In this document: one piece after another, positions 37,908-49,569 of the stretch | Layout: each line of letters opens with the position of its first letter | How positions within the stretch are numbered: the first letter of the stretch is position 1 | Assembly: GCF_001667945.1 (NCBI RefSeq) | Contig: NZ_LZJK01000027.1 | Coordinates: forward strand, 1-56,761 | DNA: 56,761 nucleotides | Reading direction: 5' to 3' | Origin: Mycolicibacter sinensis | Lineage (GTDB): Bacteria > Actinomycetota > Actinomycetes > Mycobacteriales > Mycobacteriaceae | The notes under the pieces: model-generated | What the model was told of the DNA's origin: nothing | The model's database searches: none | Seen by the model: only the letters and a program-made list of their open reading frames with translations | Program-made: the position numbers and the translations under genes

Positions 37908-39458
37908 TCACCGGGTGGATTTGATCACCTGGGCGAAGGTGAACTGCCAGCGTTCGACGACGTGGAAACCCAGCCGGTCCAGCACCTGACCGTCAGGGGT
38001 CCGGGCGAACCGGATGCCCATCGGCAGCATCGCAGCAACCTGGTGGGCCGGCAGCGCGTGATCGTGATCGGTGATCGTCCAGATCGCCGGGCAGCCGGCC
38101 AGCTGATCGGTCAGCGCCCATACCGCCAGGTGCCCGTCCCACAGCCGCCCCAGGGTTTGGCGGTGCGGCCCCCGGCCGGGATCGGTCAGCTTCGCGAACG
38201 CTTCGGGACGCGCGGCGGTCAGCGCCCGGATAGGGCCGGGCAACCACCGGGTGGTGTTGTCGATCAGCAGGCAGTCCCCGGGCGCGGCGTGCGCGTCGAT
38301 CACGTCGGCGACCGCGCTGTAGTCCCAGCCTTTTTCTTTGGTGTACCGACCACGCTGGCCCACAACATAATTGGGTGCCGCGGCGATCGCCAGCAGTGCG
38401 ACGACACCGATGACGGCGCGCCGTGACCCGGCGACGGTGGTGACCGCGACGGCCAAGACGATCGCCATCGCCGGCGCCGTGCAGATCAGATAGCGCGGGT
38501 AGTAGACGGGCTTCACCACCGCCGAATAGGCCAGGGTGGCCACCGTGGGGATGATCATCCAGGCGGCGCAGAGGATCAGCAGCCGGCGCACCTGGCCGCT
38601 GGGTGCCCGGCGGGCGCGCATCGCCACCGCGGCCGCGATCAGCAGCCATGCCCCGACCGCGAACGGCACGCTTTTGTCGAAGAACTGCTGCTGCACCACC
38701 TCGACGACGGTGTGCCGGTTCAGCGGCTCGATCCAGGCGACCTGCCAGATCTGCCGCTGACTGAACCACAGGAACGGGGCCAGAGCCGCCAGCGCGACGC
38801 CGGCCGCAGCGGCAAAGCGCCGCCTCGCCGAGCGTCCGCCTCCGCCCACCCGCAGCGCCACCGCATGCACCGCCACCAGGAGCACGGTGAAGGTGTTCAG
38901 CAGCGTCGACGCCACCACCGCCGCGCCGTAACCCACCCACAGCGCGCCGGTGTTGCGGCGGGCTGCGCTGACCCACAGCACCGTCAGCCACACCGCGGCC
39001 ATCGCCGCAAACGCATACGGGCGGGCCTCGACACCCGCCCACGTCACCCGCGGCAGCACCGCATACAGCACCCCGGCGCACACCGATACCCGCCGGTCGG
39101 CGAACCGGCGAGCCAAGACCACCACTCCGGCGGCGCCCGCGCCGACCGCCAGACAACTCGGCACCCGCGCCCAGAATTCGGTGGCGGGCAGTACCGCGAA
39201 CCAGCCGTGCATGACCAGGTAGTACAGGCCGTGCACCGCGTCGATGTGGCTCAGCAGGTGCCACAGCTCGGGCAGGGAACGATGCGTCGACGCCGAGATC
39301 GTCGCCGCCTCGTCGAACCACAGCGACGGCCGACCCGCCCCGATCCCGCTGATCACCGTCGCCAGCCCCCCGATCACCGCTGCATCCGGGGGTGTGCGCC
39401 GCCGGCGGAGCGGAGCCGCTGTCGTGGTCGCCGGGGCTCGGGTCAGTACCTGGCTCAA
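37908..39458 (-). CDS. GT-C mannosyltransferase, LAM mannose-cap type (Rv1635c-like)
   Basis: This protein of about 516 residues has some ten transmembrane helices and the first-loop acidic motif of GT-C enzymes (RPSLWFDEAATISAS). In Mtb the positional homologue Rv1635c adds the first mannose of the cap on lipoarabinomannan using polyprenyl-phosphate mannose. The same role is inferred here from family and synteny. The frame reaches 39632; I chose TTG 39458 because AGAGGG lies upstream. A GTG at 39500 is the alternative, and the N-terminus is uncertain. Confidence 0.75.
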   Translation of the reverse strand: MSQVLTRAPATTTAAPLRRRRTPPDAAVIGGLATVISGIGAGRPSLWFDEAATISASTHRSLPELWHLLSHIDAVHGLYYLVMHGWFAVLPATEFWARVPSCLAVGAGAAGVVVLARRFADRRVSVCAGVLYAVLPRVTWAGVEARPYAFAAMAAVWLTVLWVSAARRNTGALWVGYGAAVVASTLLNTFTVLLVAVHAVALRVGGGGRSARRRFAAAAGVALAALAPFLWFSQRQIWQVAWIEPLNRHTVVEVVQQQFFDKSVPFAVGAWLLIAAAVAMRARRAPSGQVRRLLILCAAWMIIPTVATLAYSAVVKPVYYPRYLICTAPAMAIVLAVAVTTVAGSRRAVIGVVALLAIAAAPNYVVGQRGRYTKEKGWDYSAVADVIDAHAAPGDCLLIDNTTRWLPGPIRALTAARPEAFAKLTDPGRGPHRQTLGRLWDGHLAVWALTDQLAGCPAIWTITDHDHALPAHQVAAMLPMGIRFARTPDGQVLDRLGFHVVERWQFTFAQVIKSTR

Positions 39459-39646
39459 CGGCGTGCCCTCTCGGCGGGGACCAGGGTGATGAATTTCCAC
39501 GTTACCGTGATTTCGGGGCCGGTCGGGTCGGATGTGTGTGCAGCGACGCAGCCGACATGTGACGCCAATCGCCCCCATCGGGGCCGTCGACGCGTTAATG
39601 TCGCCATGGCTTAGAACACAGCAACTTTTCACCGGGAGGGTTACGG

Positions 39647-40093
39647 ATGAGCGGCTACAAGACGGTGGTGGTCGGTACGGACGGCTCGGATTCGTCGCTG
39701 CGTGCCGTCGACCGCGCCGGTCACCTGGCGTCTGGGGAGGGCGCGAAGGTCGTCGTCGCCACCGCTTACCTGCCGCACGCCGACGACCCCCGGGCCACCG
39801 ATGCTCTGAAGGACGAGAGCTACATCGCCTCGGGCAACGCCCCCATCTACGCCATCCTCAAGGAAGCCCGGGAGCGCGCTATCGCGGCCGGGGCCTACGA
39901 GGTGGAGGAGAAGGCCGTCGTCGGCGCTCCGGTGGACGCGCTGGTGGATCTGGCGGAGTCGGTCAAGGCCGACCTGCTGGTGGTCGGCAACGTAGGGCTG
40001 AGCACGATCGCCGGGCGGCTGCTCGGATCGGTGCCGGCCAATGTCTCGCGGCGCGCCAAGGTGGACGTGCTGATCGTGCACACCACCGGCTAG
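39647..40093 (+). CDS. Universal stress protein (Rv1636-like, cAMP-binding family)
   Basis: This 148-residue single-domain USP has a VVGTDGSDSS start and the nucleotide-binding segment GNVGLSTIAGRLLGSVPANVS. The mycobacterial Rv1636 family is known to bind cAMP and may buffer it. GGGAGGG lies upstream of the ATG. It is convergent with the cyclase-like gene, with only two bases between the coding regions, a notable pairing of a cAMP binder with a possible cAMP maker. Confidence 0.9.
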   Translation: MSGYKTVVVGTDGSDSSLRAVDRAGHLASGEGAKVVVATAYLPHADDPRATDALKDESYIASGNAPIYAILKEARERAIAAGAYEVEEKAVVGAPVDALVDLAESVKADLLVVGNVGLSTIAGRLLGSVPANVSRRAKVDVLIVHTTG

Positions 40094-40095
40094 CG

Positions 40096-43000
40096 TCAGG
40101 GCATCGCTTCGGCCCAGGCGAGATGCCCTTCGTAGCCGAGTGTTTCGGCCATGTCGCGGCAGCGGTCACGAAAGCCGGCATAGGCGGCTGCGTCGCCGCG
40201 CGCCTGGGACAGCAGCGCCCGCAGCCGCAACAGCCAGACATCCCGAATCGCCAGGTTCTCTTCGGCGGGTGCGGTCGCCAGCAAGTCGATCGCGGCCTCG
40301 GCTTCGGCCATATCGGCGTCGGTGGGTCCGTCCAGCAGGGTCTCCACCAAAACGTTGGTCGCGTGAAAGCCCCAGCCCAGCAGCTGGCCCCTGCGGATCA
40401 GGTGGTCGGCGACGGTGCGGATGAGTGCCAGGGCATGCTCGCGGTCCCCGTGCCGAGCCCTTTCCCGGGCCAGGAAGACGAGGGTGATCGGGAACTCACC
40501 CACCTGGCCGACCTGGGTCAAGATCTGCTGTCCCCGCTCGCGCTCGGCGACGGTGGGGCGGTGTAACAGCGCAAAACCCAAGTTCTGCCGCGCCTTGGAC
40601 AGGGTGTAGTCGTCACCCGAGCGTTCCGCGTGCGCGACGGCTTCCTCGATGGTGCGCACCGCTGCGTCGTCGGCGTTCAAGACGCCATAGGCGATCGCGG
40701 CCTGGTAGGTGAATGCCACCGCGACGACAAAGGACAGCGGGTCGGTGTCGCGAGCCATGGCGAGGGCGCGTTCCTGGTCGTCGCGCCACCCGGGGTGGCC
40801 CAGGCGCCACCGTGCGATGGAGCGCTCGGCCAGCACGACCGCCAGCGGAGAGCCGACCAGGAAATTGCCCATCGTGGGATCGCCATCGGCCAGGTCGATG
40901 ACTCGTTGGGACCACTCCGCCACGTCATCCCAACCGTCCAACTCGGTCTTGGCGAAGATGGGCGCAAACGACAGTCCCACGGTCAGGGACGAGTCGTCGA
41001 TGGAATCCAGCAGCGCCATCGTTTCCGAGGCCAGCTCGGAGGCCTCGTGGATCCGATCCTGGAACACGTAGCCGATCACCAGACCCGCCATGGCGATCGC
41101 CAAGGACGGCTTGTCGCCGCCGGCGTCGCACAGCTCGCGCAGTTCCTCGAACCGGGTCGGTATGTCGTTCAAGCCTGCGCGCCAAGCGATCCCGCACAGC
41201 ATGGTGCGCGGGACGATCCGCATTGCGGTCCGGTTGGGATCGTCAGCGGGCAGCGTGTCGGCGATCTTCTGGGCGCGTTCCCAACTCATTCGTGCCGCGA
41301 TGATGTCGCGGTTCAACGCCCACGTCGCGGCGCGCAGATGCCACCCGTAAGCGACATGTCCCTCTCCGGCGGCTTCCCAGTGCTCAGCGATCAGGGCGGC
41401 GTTCTGGTCAGCCGATGCGGGGTCCCGCGCTTCGATGGCCCTGGCAAGCCGTCGGTGCACCTCGGCGCGACCGGACTTCAGTTGTGCTTCATAGGCGACC
41501 ACCCGGATCAGCGGATGCCCGAACGCGTAGTCGGCGTCCGGCGCCGGCGGGGACAGCGGTTCGATCAGTTCGGCGCTGATCAGTTCCTCGACGCACGGAT
41601 CGACGCCCAGTTCGACCAACAGTTCGCCGCTGAAGCGGGTCCCGATGACCGCGGCCGCTGCCAGGGCCTGTTTGGCGCCCGTGCCGAGCCGGTCGATGCG
41701 CGCGGCCAGCGTCGCCTGCAGGGTGGCCGGCACATGGATCTCGGCCGCGGCGGTGCGGCATAGGTAGCTGCCGCGTTCACCGATCAGCACGCCGCGCTGC
41801 GCCAGCTCGCGGGTGATCTCCTCGGCGAAGAACGGGTTCCCGGCCGAGTGTTCGGTCATGATGGCGGCGACCTCGGTCACCGAGGGGTGCGTACCCACGA
41901 GGTCGGCCACCAACAGCGAGGTGTCCCGGTTGCTGAGCGGCTCGAGGGTCATGGTCTGCACGCCGGACACCTGCTGCAGCGTGCCGCGGTACTCGGGGCG
42001 GCAGGTGATCAGCGCCAGCGAGCAGGTGGCGGCGATCACCGTCAGAAAGTCCGCGAGCATGGATTCACTGACCTCGTCGATCCAGTGCACGTCCTCGACG
42101 ACGAAGATCGCGGGATGGGTGCGGGCCAGCTGGGCGGTGTTGACCAGCGCGGTCAGCCGCCGCCGCCGGGCATCCGGGTCGATTTTCGGCAGCTCCACCC
42201 CGGGTTCCACGATGCCCAGGAGGTCATCGAGCAGCAGCATGTCTTCGGGGTCGGCATCGGGGACCCGAGCCCGCACGGTGGCCCGCATATTCGCGTCGTC
42301 GAGGCCACCGACCCGTGCCGCGGCGCCCAGCAGACCGGCGACCACGTGGAACGCGACATCGGTGGTGTGCGCTTCACAGAACGCGGAAAACACCTCGACG
42401 CCAACCTCTTTCGCGCACTGGATGATTTCGTCGACCAGTCGCGTCTTGCCGATCCCGGCCGAGCCGACGACGCACACCGCCGCCCCGTGCCCGTTGACCG
42501 CCTGGCTCAGCATCGCCTTGAGCGTGGCCAGTTCCGCATCGCGGCCGACCAGTACCGACTCCGCGGACCGGTCGCGCTGGCGGCGCGGGGACATGCTCAG
42601 CAGACGTCGCGCCGGGACGGCATCGGCAACACCTTTGACGCGCACCAGCTCCGGTTCCCCGAGCACCGACACCGCGGCCACCAGTTGCGCGGTCGCCGCG
42701 CTGAGCATCACCCCGCCCGGCGGCGCGGCGGCCTCCATCCGCTGCGCCATCCCCACCTGCTCACCGATCGCGGTGTAACCCAGCGCCCCGGAACCGAGGT
42801 CGCCGACGATCACCTCGCCGGAGTTGATCCCGACCCGCACCTGCAGGTCCACCCCGTCGCGGTGGCGCAGCTGCTCGGCCAGTCCGCGTGCCTGCTCTTG
42901 CATTACCAGGGCGGCGCGGCAGGCCCGCACCGCGTGGTCCTCCAAGGCCATCGGCGCCCCGAAGATCGCCATCAGACCGTCACCGGTGAACTTGTCGACC

Positions 43001-43248
43001 GTGCCGCCGAACCGCTGCACCACCGCCGCCGCCCGAGTCACCAGCTCGGTCATGATTTCGCGCAGCCGCTCGGTGCCCACCGCCGACGCGAGCTGCATCG
43101 ACTGCACCACGTCGGCGAAGAGCACCGTCACCTGTTTGTACTCGGCGTGCTCGGTGGATGCCACGATCAGCGAACCGCAGCCATCGCAGAACCGCGCACC
43201 CTGGCGCGGCACGGTTCCGCACGTTGCACACGCCGGTATGGCCGTCAC
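40096..43248 (-). CDS. Class III cyclase-domain / AAA ATPase / TPR-like regulatory protein
   Basis: This 1050-residue protein has an N-terminal zinc ribbon (C7, C10, C21, C24). A class III nucleotide cyclase domain (about 38-210) follows with metal ligands D46 (LFADVVQS) and D90 (FTGDGLMAIFG) and K86. The transition-state motif usually VNxAxR reads VGMAQR, so the Asn is Gly (G166) while R170 remains. A STAND-type ATPase (P-loop GSAGIGKT, 262-269) and helical repeats complete it. Cyclase activity may be weak or the domain regulatory. GTG 43248 has GGAGGGG four bases upstream. No counterpart lies between Rv1636 and Rv1637c in Mtb. Confidence 0.85.
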   Translation of the reverse strand: MTAIPACATCGTVPRQGARFCDGCGSLIVASTEHAEYKQVTVLFADVVQSMQLASAVGTERLREIMTELVTRAAAVVQRFGGTVDKFTGDGLMAIFGAPMALEDHAVRACRAALVMQEQARGLAEQLRHRDGVDLQVRVGINSGEVIVGDLGSGALGYTAIGEQVGMAQRMEAAAPPGGVMLSAATAQLVAAVSVLGEPELVRVKGVADAVPARRLLSMSPRRQRDRSAESVLVGRDAELATLKAMLSQAVNGHGAAVCVVGSAGIGKTRLVDEIIQCAKEVGVEVFSAFCEAHTTDVAFHVVAGLLGAAARVGGLDDANMRATVRARVPDADPEDMLLLDDLLGIVEPGVELPKIDPDARRRRLTALVNTAQLARTHPAIFVVEDVHWIDEVSESMLADFLTVIAATCSLALITCRPEYRGTLQQVSGVQTMTLEPLSNRDTSLLVADLVGTHPSVTEVAAIMTEHSAGNPFFAEEITRELAQRGVLIGERGSYLCRTAAAEIHVPATLQATLAARIDRLGTGAKQALAAAAVIGTRFSGELLVELGVDPCVEELISAELIEPLSPPAPDADYAFGHPLIRVVAYEAQLKSGRAEVHRRLARAIEARDPASADQNAALIAEHWEAAGEGHVAYGWHLRAATWALNRDIIAARMSWERAQKIADTLPADDPNRTAMRIVPRTMLCGIAWRAGLNDIPTRFEELRELCDAGGDKPSLAIAMAGLVIGYVFQDRIHEASELASETMALLDSIDDSSLTVGLSFAPIFAKTELDGWDDVAEWSQRVIDLADGDPTMGNFLVGSPLAVVLAERSIARWRLGHPGWRDDQERALAMARDTDPLSFVVAVAFTYQAAIAYGVLNADDAAVRTIEEAVAHAERSGDDYTLSKARQNLGFALLHRPTVAERERGQQILTQVGQVGEFPITLVFLARERARHGDREHALALIRTVADHLIRRGQLLGWGFHATNVLVETLLDGPTDADMAEAEAAIDLLATAPAEENLAIRDVWLLRLRALLSQARGDAAAYAGFRDRCRDMAETLGYEGHLAWAEAMP

Positions 43249-43286
43249 CCGACCCCTCCGCAGCCTCCGGCCCCCCGAAGGGCCTC

Positions 43287-43314
43287 AGTATAGGCGGCTT
43301 TTACCAGCTGACAA
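43287..43314 (-). promoter_or_regulatory. Promoter of the cyclase-like gene
   Basis: On the reverse strand TTGTCA (43309-43314) and TATACT (43287-43292) are spaced by 16 bases. Both are close to consensus for the main sigma factor. The start site would be near 43280, about 30 bases before the GTG. Confidence 0.55.
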
Positions 43315-43328
43315 GGCGTTTTGCGGCG

Positions 43329-44015
43329 TCACCAACCCCGTTCACGCCACTCCGCCAGGTGCGGGCGCTCGGCGCCCAGCGTGGTGTCGTCGCCGTGGCC
43401 GGGATAGACGACGGTGTCGTCGCCGAACCGGTCGAACACCTTGCGGCTCACATCACCGAGCAGCCGCTCGAAATCCCCGGGCTGCCAGGTCTTGCCGACC
43501 CCGCCCGGGAACAGGCAATCTCCGGTGAACAACTGCGTCACCCCGCCGGTGGCCGCGCCGTTCAGGGCCAGCGCCACCGAGCCCTCGGTGTGGCCCTGCA
43601 GGTGGATCACGTCGAAACTCAGGTCACCGACCGTCACGGTGTCGCCGTCGGCCAGCAGCCGATCCGGGGTCACCGGCAGCGGCTCGGCGTCCAGGGCGTG
43701 CGCCGCCGTAGGCGCCCCGGTCGCCTCGGCGAGCGCTTCGAGGGCCTGCCAGTGGTCGAAGTGCTGGTGGCTGGTCACGATCAGCGCCACCTCCGGGGCG
43801 TGCTCGCGCACCAGCGCCACCAGGTTCTCGGCGTCGTTGGCCGCGTCGATCAGCAACGTCTTGCCGGTGTTCGCGCAGGTCACCAGGTAGGCGTTGTTGT
43901 CCATCGGACCCACCGACGTCTTGATGATCGAGGCCCCCGGCAGGGTGCGGCGCGCCGCGGTGCCGGGTTCGACGTGACCGGTGTAGCTGTCGTCAACCGA
44001 GATCGAAGGCGTCAT
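43329..44015 (-). CDS. Metallo-beta-lactamase-fold hydrolase (Rv1637c-like)
   Basis: This 228-residue protein has the glyoxalase II-like fold. Metal-binding residues are in TSHQHFDHW (H83, H85, D87, H88), QGHTEGS, TGDCLF and VYPGHGD. It hydrolyses thioesters or related substrates in its family; the specific substrate is unknown. The frame is open to 44111, but ATG 44015 follows TACGGT (plus-strand 44023-44028) by seven bases and avoids overlap with the uvrA promoter. It is divergent from uvrA. Confidence 0.85.
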   Translation of the reverse strand: MTPSISVDDSYTGHVEPGTAARRTLPGASIIKTSVGPMDNNAYLVTCANTGKTLLIDAANDAENLVALVREHAPEVALIVTSHQHFDHWQALEALAEATGAPTAAHALDAEPLPVTPDRLLADGDTVTVGDLSFDVIHLQGHTEGSVALALNGAATGGVTQLFTGDCLFPGGVGKTWQPGDFERLLGDVSRKVFDRFGDDTVVYPGHGDDTTLGAERPHLAEWRERGW

Positions 44016-44043
44016 ATCCGCCACCGTACTGGCCCTGAGCTGG

Positions 44044-44066
44044 GTGTCGGTAGCGCCACCTAGCAT
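44044..44066 (+). promoter_or_regulatory. Candidate PafBC-type DNA-damage promoter of uvrA
   Basis: GTGTCGGTA (44044-44052) matches seven of nine positions of TTGTCRGTG, with an exact eight-base spacer and TAGCAT (44061-44066). The uvrA GTG follows after six bases. The same architecture is found at uvrB. Confidence 0.6.
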
Positions 44067-44072
44067 GGACGG

Positions 44073-46979
<2,907 letters not shown>

Positions 46980-46991
46980 CGTGTGAACGCG

Positions 46992-47426
46992 TTACGCGTC
47001 GTCGGGCAACAGCCGAAATGCGGGAGCCCCGTTGAGGGGGACGATGGCCCGGAAATCGCGACGGTCCAGCGTAAGCACCGCGTTGGTCTCGTACTGTTGG
47101 GCCAATACGACGGTGACCGCGTCAGTAAGGTCGAGTTGCAAGGTTTCGTAACGGTTTTGAACAGCGCGAGCGGTTCGCAGCGTGCGAGCCGGAACGACGT
47201 CGACGGCGACGCGCCCGGTGCGCTCCTGGGTGAGTAGCCAATCGTTGATCGCCAGCGCCTCCCGCCTACCGACGCTCCGCGTGGTGACGTGTTCGATCTC
47301 GAGGAGAACCAAGGGGGAGATGACGGTCAGTGCAGCCTTGATCAGGGCCTGTCGTGCCGCGGCGTGCTCCGGGTCGTCCACGTTCAGGGCGGCCACCAGA
47401 CCGGACGTGTCTCCCACGAGGATCAT
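46992..47426 (-). CDS. PIN-domain toxin VapC
   Basis: This 144-residue protein opens MILVGDTSGLVAAL with D6 and carries VLLEIEHVTTRS, LDLTDAVTVVLAQQ and VLTLDRRDFRAI as the remaining acidic metal-binding stretches. It is a predicted ribonuclease inhibited by the antitoxin encoded just upstream, with an ATGA overlap. The target RNA is not predictable. It is convergent with uvrA, 12 bases from its stop. Confidence 0.82.
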   Translation of the reverse strand: MILVGDTSGLVAALNVDDPEHAAARQALIKAALTVISPLVLLEIEHVTTRSVGRREALAINDWLLTQERTGRVAVDVVPARTLRTARAVQNRYETLQLDLTDAVTVVLAQQYETNAVLTLDRRDFRAIVPLNGAPAFRLLPDDA

Positions 47427-47665
47427 TCGGTAGTGCGCCCGGCAACCTCAGCGACCACCTGATGGATCTCGTCAACGGTCACCGGATGTCCGAAGCTCAG
47501 CGCGGGAATGTCCCAGTCTTCAGGCCAGCGACGGGCCCTCAAAGCAGCGAGGTGGAAGGCTTCGCGAAAGTACTCCGACTCCGGCCGTCCGTCTCGCGCG
47601 GCCGCCTCCTTGATCACGGCGAGATCGTCCTCATCGACCATCACCGTCGTCTTCTTCAGCGCCAT
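47423..47665 (-). CDS. Ribbon-helix-helix antitoxin VapB
   Basis: This 80-residue protein begins MALKKTTVMVDEDDLAVIKE, a ribbon-helix-helix DNA-binding start, and ends in a toxin-binding tail (GHPVTVDEIHQVVAEVAG). The frame is open to 48007 inside the neighbouring gene. ATG 47665 is chosen because TACCAT (plus-strand 47672-47677) lies six bases upstream and the normal VapB length results. Confidence 0.78.
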   Translation of the reverse strand: MALKKTTVMVDEDDLAVIKEAAARDGRPESEYFREAFHLAALRARRWPEDWDIPALSFGHPVTVDEIHQVVAEVAGRTTE

Positions 47666-47669
47666 ATGG

Positions 47670-47689
47670 TTATGGTACCAGTGCCATAA
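47670..47689. promoter_or_regulatory. Operator-like palindrome overlapping the vapBC -10
   Basis: TTATGGTAC and GTGCCATAA flank a two-base centre, eight of nine positions being complementary. The reverse-strand -10 TACCAT lies inside it, so VapB or VapBC binding should repress its own leaderless promoter. Confidence 0.55.
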
Positions 47690-47691
47690 GC

Positions 47692-48867
47692 TTAGCGCGG
47701 CGCCGCTTTGACCAGCGGCGACGGGAACCGCGGCGGCACCCGCACCCCGCCCAGCCACTCGGTGAGCCGCTTTGCGCGCTTCTCCAGCGCCTGGCGTGCC
47801 GGGCGGCCGGGGTCCTCCAGCAGCTGCAATTGCACCTGGGCGGCGGCATTCTGATACCAGCCGCCCACGATCCGCCCGTTCCACCACACCGTGGGCCCGG
47901 CGTTGCCGTTGTTGTCGAAGAGCTGCCCGCGGTGCTCGCCGAGGTACCAGTCGCGGTGATACCAGCCCATCGTGGTGACGTCGAGCCCGGGCAGCAGCGC
48001 ACCCCACGGCGCGGGTTCCGGCTCGGGCTCCAGATCATCGGGCAGTGCATATCCGGGTGTGCCGTGCAGGTCGACGTCGACGGCGCCGATGTCGCTCAAC
48101 GCCTTTCGGACCGCGGTTTTGGTGGTGCCGAACCACCACTTGATGTCGTCGGCGGTGGCCGGACCGAACGCCCGCAGCCAGGTGCGCAGCAGCTGCGCCT
48201 GCGCCACCTCGGCGGCCAGCGGGTCACCCGGCTCGCCGAGCCAGTCCATGGCGGTCGTCCACCGCGGCCGCGACGACGTCCAGGCACCGTCGTTGGGCCC
48301 GCGCACGATGTCACCCTGGACCCCGAGCACGGTCAGCGCCCGCGGCGCCAGATGCGTTTGGCCGCCATAGGACTTACCCGGCGCCGGATCGTAGGTTCCG
48401 GCCAGTTCCGGCAGGGCAGCGCGCAGTTCGGTGCTGCGGGTCGGGCCGTGTTCGCCGAGGTGAGCCAGCACCGCCGCACCGGCCCGGTCGAGCCAGCGTT
48501 CGCCGTCGGCCGCCACGCCGGCTTTGGCGACATCGGCGATGAGCCGGCGTCGCTCGGTGGCGGCCACCCGGTCACTGGCGGCGGCCTGCACCGCGGGCAG
48601 ATCGGCGGGATCGATCACCCACAGGGTGCGGCGCATCGCCAGATGCTTGACCAGGGAACGCTTTTCATACAGCGCACTGTCCAGGTCGGCGACGGCGAAC
48701 GGTGCCACCCGGGCCCACAGCGACAGATAGGGGGTGGCGGGGTCGGTGGCGTGCAGGCCGATCAGCGCGGCCGCCACCTGCGTTATCGGCTCGGTCGCGG
48801 CTTCGGCGGCCAGGAAGTGCCGGCGCGCCAAACGGTTTCGCCGCTCGGCGATGGTGAAGCTGCGCAC
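47692..48867 (-). CDS. Winged-helix AlkZ-like (HTH_42) protein
   Basis: This 391-residue protein belongs to the HTH_42/AlkZ-like superfamily (RRNRLARRHFL start, LIGLHATDPATPYLSLWAR, LVKHLAMRRTLWVI, WWNGRIVGGW). AlkZ enzymes open DNA crosslinks using a QxQ motif after the first helix; here the equivalent position reads HAT, so glycosylase activity is doubtful. Its role may be DNA binding or a divergent glycosylase. GTG 48867 is three bases after the upstream stop. It lies near uvrA. Confidence 0.7.
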   Translation of the reverse strand: MRSFTIAERRNRLARRHFLAAEAATEPITQVAAALIGLHATDPATPYLSLWARVAPFAVADLDSALYEKRSLVKHLAMRRTLWVIDPADLPAVQAAASDRVAATERRRLIADVAKAGVAADGERWLDRAGAAVLAHLGEHGPTRSTELRAALPELAGTYDPAPGKSYGGQTHLAPRALTVLGVQGDIVRGPNDGAWTSSRPRWTTAMDWLGEPGDPLAAEVAQAQLLRTWLRAFGPATADDIKWWFGTTKTAVRKALSDIGAVDVDLHGTPGYALPDDLEPEPEPAPWGALLPGLDVTTMGWYHRDWYLGEHRGQLFDNNGNAGPTVWWNGRIVGGWYQNAAAQVQLQLLEDPGRPARQALEKRAKRLTEWLGGVRVPPRFPSPLVKAAPR

Positions 48868-48870
48868 CGG

Positions 48871-49110
48871 TCAGTGCTCACCCTCATGCATCGACGTCCG
48901 GATCTGCTCCAGTCGCTCGGCGGCCGCGCGCTGCAGGTCCTGGTACTGCTTCTCGACGCTGCGGCCCTCGGGCGTCTCCGAATCCAGTTCCTGCGCGCCG
49001 TTCGAGGTCTGATACCGGTTTTCGATCTTCTCGCGCACCGATTCGAAGGTCGGCACGCCGGCCTCGTCGAATCCGGGGTCGGGCTGCGGGCCGCTCGGAT
49101 CGTCACCCAT
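48871..49110 (-). CDS. Small acidic conserved hypothetical protein
   Basis: This 79-residue hydrophilic protein (GDDPSGPQPDPGFDEAGVPTF, then a long helix KQYQDLQRAAAERLEQI) has no recognised domain. ATG 49110 follows TAACGT by seven bases, suggesting a leaderless message; GTG 49119 is an alternative. It is probably transcribed with the winged-helix gene three bases downstream. Confidence 0.6.
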   Translation of the reverse strand: MGDDPSGPQPDPGFDEAGVPTFESVREKIENRYQTSNGAQELDSETPEGRSVEKQYQDLQRAAAERLEQIRTSMHEGEH

Positions 49111-49120
49111 GCTCGACACG

Positions 49121-49543
49121 TTACCGGCGGCGGTCGAAGTAGCGGACCATCAACGCCCAGTAGCCCATGGTCAGCGTCATCGCCACCGCCGTCGCGATCA
49201 CGGCGGGCAGCAACCGCCGGCGGCGGGCGCTCACCAGGGCGGCGACGGTCGCGGTGCTGCCGGCCAGATTCAGCAGCAGGGCGGCGTCGCGGGGCCGGTC
49301 GGTGATCCACTGCTCCTCGCCGAGCATCGCGCGGGTCGACCAGGCCGACGTCCCGGCCGGTTCACCGAAGATCACCGGGTTCAGCGCGAACCACACCGAG
49401 ATCCACGCCGCATCCCGCCAGGAGCGCCGCCACACCGGCAGCAGGATCAGCGGCATCGTCGCCCAGCGGCTCCAGGCGCTGAGCGGGTTGGCGTGTCGGG
49501 CGAAGACCGCGCGGCGAAGACGGGCGAAGGTCGCGGTGGTCAC
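49121..49543 (-). CDS. Small membrane protein, DUF6653-like
   Basis: This 140-residue protein has hydrophobic segments ATMPLILLPVWRRSW, AAWISVWFALNPVIFGEPA and LLPAVIATAVAMTLTMGYWAL, and a RHANPLSAWSRWA motif near the start. The family guess is tentative. The start at GTG 49543 is uncertain, since its GGAGG is only one base upstream. It lies between lysX and the 79-residue gene. Confidence 0.55.
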   Translation of the reverse strand: MTTATFARLRRAVFARHANPLSAWSRWATMPLILLPVWRRSWRDAAWISVWFALNPVIFGEPAGTSAWSTRAMLGEEQWITDRPRDAALLLNLAGSTATVAALVSARRRRLLPAVIATAVAMTLTMGYWALMVRYFDRRR

Positions 49544-49569
49544 CCCTCCATGATGGACCGTGCGCCCGC

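Noticed and set aside
43281..43328. PafBC-type site before the cyclase-like gene because of TTGTCAGCT
   Set aside because: The distance to the -10 is wrong for that motif and fits an ordinary -35/-10 promoter with a 16-base spacer.
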